This document shows, piece after piece, positions 53,081 through 63,470 of a stretch of 64,000 bases of DNA. The DNA lies in assembly GCA_021018995.1 (NCBI GenBank), contig CM037585.1, positions 128,678,831 through 128,742,830 on the forward strand, in the 5' to 3' direction. A program made the translations under genes and the position numbers. Source of the DNA: Chloranthus sessilifolius. Taxonomy: Eukaryota; Streptophyta; Magnoliopsida; Chloranthales; Chloranthaceae. The notes beneath the pieces are model-generated. The model was not told where the DNA came from. It was given only the letters and a program-made list of their open reading frames with translations, and did not search any database. Numbering within the stretch: position 1 is the first letter of the stretch; each line of letters starts with the position of its first letter.

Positions 53081-54768
53081 GGGTCAGTTTAGCAATTTTT
53101 CGGAAAACATCGGAAAAGATTTTGTAAATCCAATGGATTCTAGCTCTTTAGGAATTCATAGGAATTCATTATTTTTCGGTGTTTGGATTGTGTAATTGGC
53201 ACATAGAAAATAACCATTATCGATAGTATATCTCACACACCCAATAAATTTAAGTTTCTATTATAAAGGAAATTTCGTGAGAGAAAGAAAAATTAGGAAA
53301 GAAAAAAAGTGACTTTAAGAGAGAGAAATTTGAGGAGAGAGAAAAAATTTAAGAGAGGGAAATTAAAAGAAATATGTAGAGAGAGAAACTTTAGGAGAGT
53401 GAGACTCGAAGAGAGAGACATCTAAAAAGAAGAATGATAATAGAGAGCTAAGAGATAGAGAGAGAGAGATTAAATATTTATTTATTTATTATTATTTTTT
53501 TAAAATTTTTTTTTAAAATTTTAATTTTTTTTATATTTAATTTTATATTTATTATTTTTTTACTTTATTTTTAAAAAAATAAATAAAATCACACACTCTC
53601 TCTCTCTCTTTCTTTCGATAAAATAAATAAAAATAAAAAAATTAAAAATTAAAATTAAAATTAAAATAATTAAAATAAATAATTAAAAAAAATAGTTATT
53701 TTATTTATATTATTTTATTTTATAATTTTATTTATTATTATTATTATCTATATATTATTATTATTTATTATATTATTTTATTATATTATTTGACTATTTT
53801 ATATTTTTAAAAAAAATTAATTTTAATTTTATATATTTATTTTTATTTATTAATTATTTTTTATTTATTTTATTAAATTAAATTATTTTATTTTTTATTT
53901 TTGTATTTTTATTTTATTTTTAAAATTTTTTTAAGTTTTTAAATTTTTTGTATTTGTATTTTTATTTTTTAGTTAAATTTATTTTATTAAAAAAAATTTA
54001 TTTTTTATTTTATTTTTTTTATAATTTTTTTTTATTATTTTGTTTTATTTTTTATTTTTGTATGATTATTATTATTTTTTATTTTAATTTTTGTTTATTT
54101 TTTATTTTTTTTATTATTTTGTTTTATTTTTTATTTTTATATGATTATTATTATTATTTATTTTAATTTATGATTTATTTTTTGAAAAAAAATTATTTTT
54201 ATTATTTATTATTTTAATTTTTGTATTTTTAAATCTTATTTTATATATTTTTTATTTTTTCATTTTTGTATTTTTAATTTTTAATTTATTTTAATTTTTA
54301 AATTTGTTAATATTTATTTTATTTTTTTATTTTTTTATTTTTTTTGTTTAATTATTTTTATGTTAATTTTTAAAAATTTATTATTATTTTTTTTTTAAGT
54401 CTTATTTTATTCTTTTATTCTTTTTTTTTTTTTAATCTTTATTTTTTTTACTTTTTAAAAAAATTTAAAATTTTTATTATTTTATTTTAATTTTTGTAAT
54501 TTTTTCAATAGTTGATTTTGTTTCAATTTATTTGTTAAAAAAAAGAGTGAAAGATAGATGAGAGAGAAAGAGAGAAATCGAGAATGGCAAAAGTTTTCCG
54601 ATGAAATCCTCCTATTTTAAAGGGATTTATCGGTTTCCAATGGAAAAGAAAATTTTGAGTTTTCCTATGATTTTGAGTGATACAACTTTATTGCCAAACA
54701 TAGGAAAGTATGGCATTTCCTTCCTTTTCCCATGATTTCTTTTCCTTTCCCCCAATCCAAACAGGCCC
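53081..54768. mobile_element. Harbinger-like element with AT-expanded interior
   Basis: The ends GGGTCAGTTTAGCAATT and, on the minus strand, GGGCCTGTTTGGATTGG are flanked by TAA (53078-53080 and 54769-54771). The right part contains 'CCTATTTTAAAGGGATTTATC', the uninterrupted counterpart of the insertion site of the 37908-41702 element. About 1.06 kb of the interior is almost pure A+T. Confidence 0.7.
53470..54540. repeat. 1-kb A+T tract
   Basis: G and C are almost absent over about a kilobase. The sequence is built of TTTTA, TTTAT, TTATT and TTTAAA words, with T dominance over A on the + strand in the second half. The 72-residue Phe/Tyr/Leu frame inside is a composition artefact. Confidence 0.95.
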
Positions 54769-55080
54769 TAAGGGTAAAATAGGCTTTCCATCCAAAAACT
54801 AATGGCTAGTTTACGGCAGGGGGTTAAATGAAACAGAAACACAAAAGTAGGGGCTGCAGAATAAATACCCATAACTCACGGGGTTTCTTATAATATTAGC
54901 ATAACACGGGGTGTAATATGCAAAAAACCCAAATATCTTTCTTTATTTTAAAATATTAAATTGACCCGGGGGATATTTTTCGTATTATGTCTGGTTAATA
55001 TTAGATAAACATAAGCTGATATGACTGGATGTGGGGCCATATGATCGAATATTGACAAGTTTCACTTGATCATATCATAC

Positions 55081-55526
55081 AAGGAGACTCTCCTAACCGT
55101 TATTTAAACACCAAATAGTGTTTAAACGACGTGACACCATTTATTGGATTATGATCCTGAAAAGTCATGCCGTCAAAGTTATATATTATCAACTGTAGAG
55201 CCATGGGTCTAAAAATCATACTTTTTGGGATATTTGAATCATCCATTCCATGGACTCTAATACGAACGGTTGTTCTAAATTTTGACGACTAATATTAAAG
55301 TTCACTAATCAGATGATTTACATCCATTTAGAAGCATATCCTTTGGCTGAGAAATGTTCCAACAATGGATTGCCACTTTGGCAATATAGATTGATCATAG
55401 ATCTATGTCACGTGGTACAATGATAAATCATACTTGAATGGTGTAAGATAAAAAGTGGCATGTTAGTGGTGTAAGTTCATTTAAACACCATTTGGTATTA
55501 AATGTCAGCCAAGAGCCATTATCCCT
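55081..55526. mobile_element. MITE family B copy
   Basis: It parallels 21733-22173 along its whole length: GTTTAAAC near the left end, 'AACGGTTGTTCTAAATTTT', 'GATTGATCATAGATCTATG', 'TGAATGGTGTAAG' and the right end 'GAGCCATTATCCCT'. Confidence 0.75.
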
Positions 55527-55679
55527 ATCAGATTAGGCGTGGGCTAAGTCGATATTTATCAGATATGCCCGATATTTAAAATCATAGTTATGTGATTCCC
55601 GATTGCTTGACCATTTGGATATAATGTGATTGATCCATGAGTTGGTGCTGGCTCTGGGCAAGAGTAGATAACACCTATA

Positions 55680-55833
55680 CACTATAAAAATAAGGTGTTT
55701 CAGCGGCACTTGCTTTTAAGACAGTGTTTGGTAGCGGTAAGACTAATAGCGGCAGTTTTGGTAGCGACTGGACTAATAGCTAGGAGCAATCTTTGTTAAA
55801 AAACTACCGCTAATAGTCTTATTTTTTGTAGTG
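55680..55833. mobile_element. CACTA-type MITE with 3-bp TSD
   Basis: It starts CACTATAAAAATAAG and ends TTTTTTGTAGTG, i.e. CACTACAAAAAATAAG on the minus strand. The TSD ATA (55677-55679 and 55834-55836) is the 3-bp size of CACTA elements. The subterminal GCGGCA/TAGCGGTAG words are typical of the family. Length is 154 bp and it is non-coding. Confidence 0.92.
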
Positions 55834-56049
55834 ATATTTTGAGGGTATAAGAAATTAGTTGTTATTAGATATAAGGGAAATGACAAAGTGTACTTTCATT
55901 GATTTGTGTGATCAAACGATTGACTATTTTGATAGAAGGAGATTGACCTGATTGACCTGATCACTGTTCAGGGTTCAGGGTGCTAGGGTTGGGTATCCAA
56001 TACTAAGTTATCAACTTCGGCTGTCAGTGTAAGTAGTTTTGGGACTCTG

Positions 56050-56379
56050 AAAGTTGGCCGTTGAAAGAAAGGCTTGATATTTTAGTGCCTGTCGGCCCGT
56101 GAAAATGCAATTTGGGCGGTCTGATTTGAAGTTTATAATCTATAGATTTTAAGTGCAGAAGATTGGAGCAAAATACAATATTTATCATATGATCTATAGT
56201 AGTCAATAGTTGAGTTACATAATAGTCTTTGACTATATTTAATCACATGATGAAGATTAAATTCCGTGCTAATCTTTCATACTTAATATCTTTATATAAT
56301 GACCATCAAATCAATTTAGATGATGTTTTCACCTAACAGAAGCCGCCAAAGTCTTTCAGAGTGCAAGTAATGGCTCCCT
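56050..56379. mobile_element. MITE family C copy
   Basis: It aligns with 4300-4639: 'ATTGGAGCAAAATACAATAT', 'CATATGATCTATAGTAGTCA', and the right end TGCAAGTAATGGCTCCCT. The left end is not resolved. Confidence 0.6.
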
Positions 56380-56464
56380 TGGTTTTTTTTTTCCTTGTAC
56401 TTCAAATGGGTACCGGTATTTACAACTTAAGATCCTATCTCTACAACTAAGTCATCTACATGTG

Positions 56465-56840
56465 AAAATCGTGACTGCCTTAAACCAGACGATGGAGATC
56501 ATTTTTCAGCCAAATCTTCCACACAACTGATCATTTTTAGATCATGGCTCACCGAATTAAACAATTAGATGTGGATTCCACGTGGCACAGATTCCTAAGA
56601 GTGACCTGAGAACGAAAATGGGCCTATATCACAATTGAAAGGTTAACAATATTGCAATTTCAAGGTCGCAGTTTCGAGCCTATATTACCTATACAAAAAT
56701 AAGAAAGTGAATTGAGAATCAACATATGACCATCTCATAAGTGAGCCATGATCTAAAGATCAATTGTGTGGAAAATCTGGCCGAAAAGATCTCCATCGTC
56801 TGATTCAAGTCAGTCGACTATTTCACATTTATGAGATGGA
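56465..56840. mobile_element. MITE family A copy with internal insertion
   Basis: The left half 'GACGATGGAGATCATTTTTC ... CCACGTGGCACAG' and right half 'GAGCCATGATCTAAAGATC ... GATCTCCATCGTCTGATTCA' are inverted. About 120 bp of unrelated sequence (near 56615-56738) replaces the centre. Confidence 0.75.
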
Positions 56841-57453
56841 ATCTTCAGTTGCAGATATCGGTACCCTTTTCAAATTATCCTTAGGATTTTGTAGTGAGTA
56901 AGAGTCCTCCATCAAACAAAATAATTAGTGATGAAGAGTTCTTTCTATCCGAAAGACCAGATTACCCTTATAGAATGGACCGACCTATATTACTGGGTGA
57001 AGTCAAATAGTGGACGACCGGCTGATCAAATGGACAGCCGTCTGATATACTTGAAAGACAAAACCGTAAATTGGATGCCCATCTGATATGTATTAAGGGT
57101 ATTTTCGTCATTTTGGTGAGTTTTGGAGAGAGAACTCTCTATCTCTATTTATTTTAAGGAGAGCCCTGCACTAATTAGTTTGATGGAGGAATCTTACTCA
57201 CTGAAAAATCCTTATCCTTATTCCTTACCCTCTTCACTGTTGACAGTACATAAAATGACACTTGCCAAAATAGGTAGCAGAAATGTAGGAGCAGATACTC
57301 TCTGCATGCAATGAACTAACGTTAATTACTACTTTTTTCATTTCCTTTAAAAGGAAGGAGCAGTTTCCTATTAGCTAAGAAGAATCAAATCAATGATTTC
57401 AACTCAATTGGATTTCGTTTTCCCTATTCTTCATGATTCATTAAGAGACAAAG

Positions 57454-57541
57454 GTTAGTTCTGGGTTTAGTTTTATTAGCTTTCTTCTCTTTTTTTTTTT
57501 TTTTATTATGGTTTTTATGTGAGCTAATTTGGTTTTTGCAG
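57454..57541 (+). other. Possible 5'-UTR intron of the bZIP gene
   Basis: GACAAAG/GTTAGTTCTG and a T-rich tract leading to TTTTTGCAG/ATTAAAAAG would form an 88-bp intron ending 25 bp before the ATG. The splice sites are good by eye but there is no transcript evidence. Confidence 0.55.
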
Positions 57542-57566
57542 ATTAAAAAGAGCATTACTTTTTCAA

Positions 57567-57865
57567 ATGGAGAGGAAGAACATGGGATTACCACCAAGGA
57601 ATCCTAGGCATCCAGTTGCACCATCAAAAAGTGTTAACACTAATGAAAGAAGTGCTCTTAAATCTGTCACCGTTGATGGCCCGTCTGGTCTGGTTTCCGG
57701 TACGATCTTGGAGCCGCTGTCTTTATCGCCAGATATTAGCAGGAGCTCAGGGAGCAAAGGAGAAGTTTCCAACTTGGGCTCCACTGGAAGTGAGAACAAA
57801 ATGGAGGGTGAAGGAGAAAGTGGATGTAAAGCCAAACTTGATGCAGAGTCTAAGAGGATGAGAAG
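57567..57865 (+). CDS. bZIP exon 1
   Basis: It encodes residues 1-99 and two bases of Arg100. The ATG at TTTCAAATGGAG is the first after the possible leader intron. Low-complexity Ser/Gly/Glu sequence leads into KLDAESKRMRR, the N-terminal edge of the basic region. Donor is GAGAAG/GTTAAGG. Confidence 0.85.
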
Positions 57866-58598
57866 GTTAAGGATAATAAGGCTTATAAGAACCGTTTTAT
57901 ATATTTACTTAACCATTCTATACATTTAAAGGGATAAAAAAGTAAATATTTTTCTAAATAGCCCTTGGCTTTACTTGGTATGCAGGATCTTAGCAAATAG
58001 GCAATCAGCTAGGAAATGTCGCTTAAAAAAGATGGAGTACATCATTGAGCTTGAAACAATAGTTGACTCATTGGAGGTATAAGGCTCTTCTATGTATATA
58101 TTGTTTACTTTCATTATATATGAACTTTAACATTCGCTAAAATTGTTCTGTCCTACCTTAATTAAATGAAAAACAAGGGTAGCTCTATTATCTAAAGAAC
58201 AGAAAAAAAAAAAAAAAAAAAAGTAGCTCTATTCACACCTACATCTCAACTGAAAATTATGAATTGCTTAGAATCAGACCATGGAGGTTGTTTTTTGCGT
58301 TAATCATTCACACAAAGGATGTTGAGACCATTTACACACCATTGAACATTTTGATTCGACATGGCACACATCCCAAAAAGTGATATGAAAATCAGGTATG
58401 AGTATGATATGTGCCACCGGATTTTCAATCTTCTTTTTTGGATGCATGACGTGTGGAATTAAAACTGAACCAATAATGGTATACTATGCATGGTCAAGAT
58501 CCATTGTGTGAAAGATTAGTAAAAAAAAATTGAATTTCTTTATCATTTAATTGATTCAAAGCAGTCAATTGATTCTCAATCATTTTTTTTCTATAAGT

Positions 58599-58675
<77 letters not shown>

Positions 58676-59278
58676 ATAGAGCTACCCTCAAATAAAAAGA
58701 TGGTATGGCCATTCTCATCAAATTTTCACCGATGAAAAATATTAATTGATTTGAATCAGATGATGGAAATTGTTTTTGTCTAAATCTTCCAAAAATAGAT
58801 CTTCAGATGATGTTGCGCCTATCAAAGGGTCATATGTTAATTCCAGATAGCATATATCCCCAAAAGTATCCTAGATCATGGACAAATGAGTTGACCTTCA
58901 TGTTTTGAGACGTGTGCCATGTGGACTCAATATCCGATTGTCTGATAGGCTCACCATGATCCTAAGATATATCTTAGGGACGTGGAACAAAAATAATCTC
59001 CTTCATTTGACTCAAATCAGTCAATGATTTTCGTCTTATTTTGAAAATGGGCGAGACTAGCCTGACCTAAAAAGAAAAGAAAAGAAATAGAGCTTCTAAT
59101 GTATTCTTTCTCTTTATTTTACTCTAATCTACAGGAGAAGAATGCTATGATGTTTCAACAAATTTCTTATTACAAACATCAGGCACATTTATTGAATGCT
59201 GAGAACCATTTCCTCCGGGAGAGAATCTCCAGTCTCACTCAAGAAAATATGTACAAGGGAGGTAATATATACATGGAG

Positions 59279-59321
<43 letters not shown>

Positions 59322-59700
59322 GAGTGGGTTCCGTTCTCTATGGGAGGGCGGTCATTGTACACCAAGGTTCACGCGGAGGTACACATGGCACCCAAAATCC
59401 TCTTTGGTTGCCACGTGGAGCACGGGTGGATGATTTAGATCAATTTAAAAAAAAGAAATTTCAAATTTTTTTTTTTAAAAGCATTAGTCAATGTTTGACT
59501 AAGTTCAATGGTCTACATTTTACGGCTCAAAAAACACATGGTGGAGATGAGTTTTCAAAATTATTTTTTTCTAAAAATGATCTAAACAATGCACCCAAGG
59601 TCCATGTGGCATTAAAACAATATTTTCGATGCCTCGTGAATCTCCACCTAAAATCTTAGAGGACGGTGACTATCCTCCCACGAAGGAGGGACACCTTTCC

Positions 59701-59765
<65 letters not shown>

Positions 59766-62700
59766 GAAAACATATTCTTCCTCAATTGGAGGATGCTCAG
59801 TGTCCTCCCAGATTTGGGAAAGCCTCTAATTGCTAGCGGGACGCTAAATTAGTGACAGGCCATCGCATAGACCAATATGCTGACAAAACATTAAAAATTT
59901 TATTTAATTAAAATAAGAAAAACACTGAACTAAATTAAATAAAAATTAGAATACATTAAAATAAAAAAGAAAAATTGTTTTCCAACATATGATTTTTGCA
60001 TCAGAATTTGGACGAATTGATATATATTTTTTGTCACTGTAAATTTTATGATTCCAAAATCTGTTTGTAGTGCTACATGGATCTTTCTCTCTCTCTATAT
60101 ATACATTCACCACAAAATATTCATAAGCCGTAATCTTTTTATCTTCGTGTGAAAAAGTTAATGACGCTCATATAAATATAATTTACAAATATGACAAAAT
60201 TCCTCTACTGGGTCCCTTCTCTTCATTAAGCTCATCTACCAAAGTAGATATATATGTACATTATTTATCTTTCACAATTCAATCAAAGAAGGCAAATAAG
60301 ATGGAATAGAGGTAAGAAGATCCCATAAAATTAAAACATAATAGCAGCCTCCATGCCCGACTTTGTCTAATTTTTTATGAGGTTCTCTTGGACAAATGCT
60401 CTTAATATATAGTTTTATATATAGGAATATTTACTACTTTTTTAAGCAAGGACTCCTCATTAGATCACACTTATAACTACAAAAGAACTAAAGCCAAATA
60501 AAAAAAGGTATAACCTAGAGTCACCTAAAAAATATTCCAATGTTGCTTGGGCTTAAAAAGATGCAATCATCTTTAATCGATTGCAGGGAAGTAGGAGAAG
60601 GGTAGCTCTTATTAGATGTTGAAGTTGATGGAAAACTCTATGAGATGTGACGTGAAAATAAAAAGCCTCAGAGATCTTCATTCCTTGTGCTTGGTGCATG
60701 ATTGGGGTTGATGGGTCTCCATCTTTATTATTAGAACAAAAATCAAAGGAGATTATGTTAGGTTTTGGCTCGATTTGGGTTTAAACCGAATAACCAAAGC
60801 TTTATTAATTTGACACTTGTTATTTTGGGTTTGGATAAAAATAGGATCCTATAAAATAGTATCTCAAAGATAAGAAATAAGAGTTCAAATCAAAATTGAA
60901 AAGTGGGGGAGTTTTTGGAGCGTGGGCTCTTTTTAGGTTATTTAGTACGAGAGAAAAACTTGCTATAATAAAAGAGTCCTAGTCTAAATGGAAAACTAGG
61001 CAAGGATATAAATATGTGAAAAATATTTTGGACGTTTGGGGTTTTGGATTTGGGACTCCCTTGAGGCTTTGTTTGGCATGTAAGTCTTGATTTTTTGGGC
61101 ACTAGTATTTGTGGTTCTCCTTTGTTGGATAAGATTAGAGAATTTAATCTCTATTGTTTATAGCATTTGTACATCTTCTTCGTGATAGTGAAAATACTTT
61201 GTTTGACTGCCCGTGGACTTAGACTTAGGCCGAATCACATAAATCTTGTTCTTTATTTGTGGTATGATCTCTTTCTCTTTCTACTTTTTTGTGATATTGG
61301 TTATTTGGTTTATTGGTTGTCTTCTTCGCATGTGAAAGTCATCAATGTGATTGGAAGTGCAAACGCCTTGTAAGAGATTTTTGCACAACAATTGGTATCA
61401 GAGCCTAGGTTTTGATATGGGCATCGTTTTACTTTCGCAAGAGATTTTTGCTTGTTGTTGGTGGGTTTTTTATGATTGGTTATGTGAAAGGTTAGATGTA
61501 ACGGAGAAAGATTGAGACAAGATTAATCGGTAGACTTGTGGCACAAATCAGTTGTGTTTTGTGAAAGATCAGAAATAGTTCATGATGAATGACACTAGTT
61601 GCAAAGAAGCACTTTGTTAGGTGGAGCAGCTTCCATCGTTGATATGAAGATTGGTACTACAAATAATCCTGCAAAAATTTACAGTTTGACACTTTTGGTG
61701 CATTTACAGTTTGACACTTCATGTGCATTGGCAGTTTGGCACTTCGGGTGCATTGATAATTTGGACACTTTCGGGTGCATTGATAGTTTGCACATTTTTT
61801 GTGTGCATTAGCAATTTGGCACTTCGGGTGCACTGATAATTTTAGGCACTTTCTGGTACATTGATAATTTAGGCATTTTTTAGTGCATTGATAGTTTGGC
61901 ATTTCGAGTGCATTAGCATTTTGGGCACTTTAGGGTGCATTGGAAATTTGGGCACTTTTGGGTGCATTGGTAGTTTAGCACTTCAGGTGCATTGACATTT
62001 TGGACACTTTTGGGTGTATTGGTAATTTAGGCACTTTTTGGTGTATTGGTAGTTTGATACTTCGGGTGCATTGACATTTTAGACACTTTTGGGTGCATTG
62101 GTAGTTTGGCACTTTTGGGTGCATTGGTATTTTGGGCACTTTCGGGTGCATTGATAGTTTGACACTTTGGGTGCATTGGTGTTAGTGGGTAAGTTTGAAG
62201 GCAATTTTGAAGTTGAAATTGAAGATGCTTGATTTATTTGAATGGCATGAGATTTCATGTCGGAGAATTATTGTTGGCTTGAAAATCTCGCCAAGGTGGA
62301 GATTGTTAAGTTTTGACTCTTTTTTGGTTTAAACAGGTTGACTCAAGCTTTTTTAGTTTGGCCTTGTTATTTTGGGTTTGGATAAAAATAGAATCCTATT
62401 AAATAGGATCTCAAAGATAGGGAATAAGAGTCCAAATCAAAACTGGAAAGTGAGAGAGTTTTTGGAACGTGGGGTCTCTTTGGGTTATTTAGTGTGAGAG
62501 AAAAACTTGCTATAAAAGCCGTTTGGGGTTTTGGATTTGGGACCCCGTTGGGGCTTTGTTTGACATAAGTTTTGATTTTTTGGGCACTGGTATTTGTGGT
62601 TCTCCTTTGTCGGGTAAAATTAGAGAATTCGATCTCCATTGTTTGTAGCCTTTGTGTAACACATTATTTGACTGCTCGTGGACACAGGCTTAAACTGAAT

Positions 62701-62974
62701 CACGTAGATCTTATTCTTGTTTGTGGTATAATTTCTTTCTCTTTCTACCTTCTTGTGATACTAGTTATTTGGTTTATTGGTTGTCTTTTTCACACGTAAA
62801 AGTTATCAACTTGATTAAAAGTGCAAACGCCTTGTAAAAGATTTTTGCACAACAGATTCCAGTCCATAGTTAATTATTTAATAAATTAATCTTCCCCTAA
62901 GAGAGCTAGCTTGCACATTAACAGAAAGATCTGAAGCTGTGTTCCATAAATATGAAATTCCTGAAGCCCAATGA
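57567..62974 (+). CDS. Plant bZIP transcription factor (four-exon model, last exon tentative)
   Basis: A DNA-binding regulator, probably nuclear and dimeric. Exons 57567-57865, 57986-58076 and 59135-59261 join in phase with GT-AG introns. Residues 1-90 are a Ser/Gly-rich N-terminus. The basic region RMRRILANRQSARKCRLKK occupies 97-115, with invariant Asn104 and Arg112 (N-x7-R), and the zipper is Leu122, Leu129, Met136, Tyr143, Leu150, Leu157, Leu164 in exact heptads. ILANRQSA and the second-helix pattern HLLNAEN-FLRERISSLTQ recall plant group E/RF2-like bZIPs, though those usually have NRQSAQRSR; the KC pair before Arg112 is unusual. Phase 1 at 59261 requires another exon. 62925-62974 fits phase and ends in TGA, giving 188 residues. 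An earlier acceptor at about 60586 would stop after two codons. The 3.66-kb last intron holds an LTR element. Exons 1-3 are sure, the end is not. Confidence 0.72.
57986..58076 (+). CDS. bZIP exon 2: basic region and zipper start
   Basis: Acceptor TATGCAG/GATCTTAG. It encodes ILANRQSARKCRLKKMEYII and ELETIVDSLE, containing the DNA-contacting Asn and Arg and the first two zipper leucines. Donor TTGGAG/GTATAAG, phase 0. Splitting the basic region in two exons at this point is common in plant bZIPs of this type. Confidence 0.93.
58246..58590. mobile_element. MITE family A copy in bZIP intron 2
   Basis: The inverted halves include 'GAATTGCTTAGAATCAGA', 'TCACACAAAGGATGTTGAGA' and mirrored 'CAAGATCCATTGTGTGAAAG', 'GATTCAAAGCAGTCAATTGA'. 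The centre has GGCACACATCCC and GATATGTGCCACC. Confidence 0.75.
58604..58673. repeat. (TA)n(GA)n microsatellite
   Basis: A TA run to about 58629 is followed by 22 GA units, between two family-A MITEs in bZIP intron 2. Confidence 0.95.
58696..59065. mobile_element. MITE family A copy with extended arms
   Basis: The outer arms GGCCATTCTCATCAAATTTT and, mirrored, GAAAATGGGCGAGACTAGCC match the start of the half copy at 21310-21500 ('CTATTCTCACCCATTTTC'). The inner halves have the standard family-A words. It ends about 70 bp before exon 3. Confidence 0.75.
59135..59261 (+). CDS. bZIP exon 3: zipper
   Basis: Acceptor ATCTACAG/GAGAAGAATG. It encodes EKNAMMFQQISYYKHQAHLL through RERISSLTQENMYKG and completes seven heptads. 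Donor GGGAG/GTAATA leaves one base, immediately before a (TA)n tract. Confidence 0.9.
59280..59319. repeat. (TA)n microsatellite
   Basis: Twenty TA units lie 19 bp after the exon 3 donor. They produce the Ile/Tyr repeats of a read-through frame. Confidence 0.95.
59705..59766. repeat. (TA)n(CA)n microsatellite
   Basis: About 25 TA units followed by CACACACACACG. Together with 59280-59319 it brackets a 385-bp segment containing mirrored 'GTGGCACC/CATGTGGCA' words that may be a MITE inserted into a TA tract. Confidence 0.9.
60756..62854 (+). mobile_element. 2.1-kb non-autonomous LTR retrotransposon with minisatellite interior
   Basis: The 5' LTR 60756-61390 and 3' LTR 62304-62854 both start TGTTA(G/A)G and end TTTTTGCACAACA, sharing long stretches such as 'TTATTTTGGGTTTGGATAAA' and 'TTTGTGGTTCTCCTTTGT'. 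A PBS ATTGGTATCAGAGCC follows at 61391 and a purine-rich AAGGTGGAGA precedes the 3' LTR. The TSD is GATTA (60751-60755) against GATTC (62855-62859), 4 of 5. The 913-bp interior has no gag or pol but a tandem array. It is inserted sense within the last bZIP intron as modelled. Confidence 0.9.
61676..62178. repeat. Minisatellite inside the LTR element
   Basis: About nineteen diverged units of 24-29 bp follow the pattern TTTGGCACTTTCGGGTGCAT plus TGGTAG. Reverse translation of the array gives the Cys/Tyr-rich NYQCTRKC repeats seen on the minus strand. Confidence 0.92.
62925..62974 (+). CDS. bZIP exon 4 (tentative)
   Basis: Acceptor CACATTAACAG/AAAGATC. With the leftover G it reads ERSEAVFHKYEIPEAQ and stops at TGA. 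The sequence is plausible as a short C-terminus, but it is supported only by phase and position 70 bp beyond the LTR element. Confidence 0.4.
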
Positions 62975-63195
62975 TCAAAGCACTCATTGACTTCGTGACA
63001 AACGCTCCTAACTAAGATCTGATGGAACTAATGGGAATAATGTGTTCAAGGATTAATTGCGGTGGAGGGATTGGGGCCAAAAGGTTTGTTGCTATTATAC
63101 ACCATAAAGTTTTAAGGAATCAAGATTCCACGTTTTTCATGACCTTGGAAAACATGAAATGCATATTTCAGTTTGGGGTGAAATACCCAAAATGC

Positions 63196-63470
63196 TCATT
63201 TGACCTGTGGGCACGAATCCCGAATCACCTCGTCTCCGCCTCCGGCCAGGAGCGGCAGCAATTGGAGACGCCATGGCGAGAGAGAGATTGTGGGACGAGG
63301 ACGAGCCGCCTTTGAAGGACTGTTTTCAGCCATGGGTTTCGAATTCCATCGAAGCCGGAGCTTATTCGCCGGAGAAGCGGATTTCATCGACAGAGAAGAA
63401 GTCGATTTCATCGACAGAGAATAAGTCGCTTTCATCGATGTCGGAGCTTAATAGCCGGAGAAGAAGCTGA
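63196..63470 (+). CDS. Unrecognised short reading frame at window edge
   Basis: A frame open from 63207 includes a Met at 63273 in a strong plant start context (CGCCATGGCG), giving MARERLWDEDEPPLKDCFQP and then Ser/Glu/Lys-rich repeats to a stop at 63470. GC content rises sharply here, as in plant first exons. The frame runs into a degenerate tandem array with stops, so it may be a non-coding repeat, a decayed gene, or a first exon whose splice donor I cannot place. I do not recognise the family. Confidence 0.25.

Noticed and set aside
53948-54166. Phe/Tyr/Leu-rich membrane-like frame
   Set aside because: Composition artefact of the 1-kb A+T tract; no G/C-containing codons or context for a gene.
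57866-57929. bZIP frame ending in LRIIRLIRTVLYIY
   Set aside because: Intron read-through. Splicing at 57865/57986 restores the invariant NRQSAR basic region.
59099-59659. 186-residue frame continuing past bZIP exon 3
   Set aside because: It reads through the GT donor into a TA microsatellite and intron DNA; the bZIP similarity stops exactly at the splice site.
61657-61902. Minus-strand Cys/Tyr-rich repeat protein (NYQCTRKC units)
   Set aside because: It is produced by the minisatellite inside the LTR element; unit lengths are not all multiples of three and other units shift frame.
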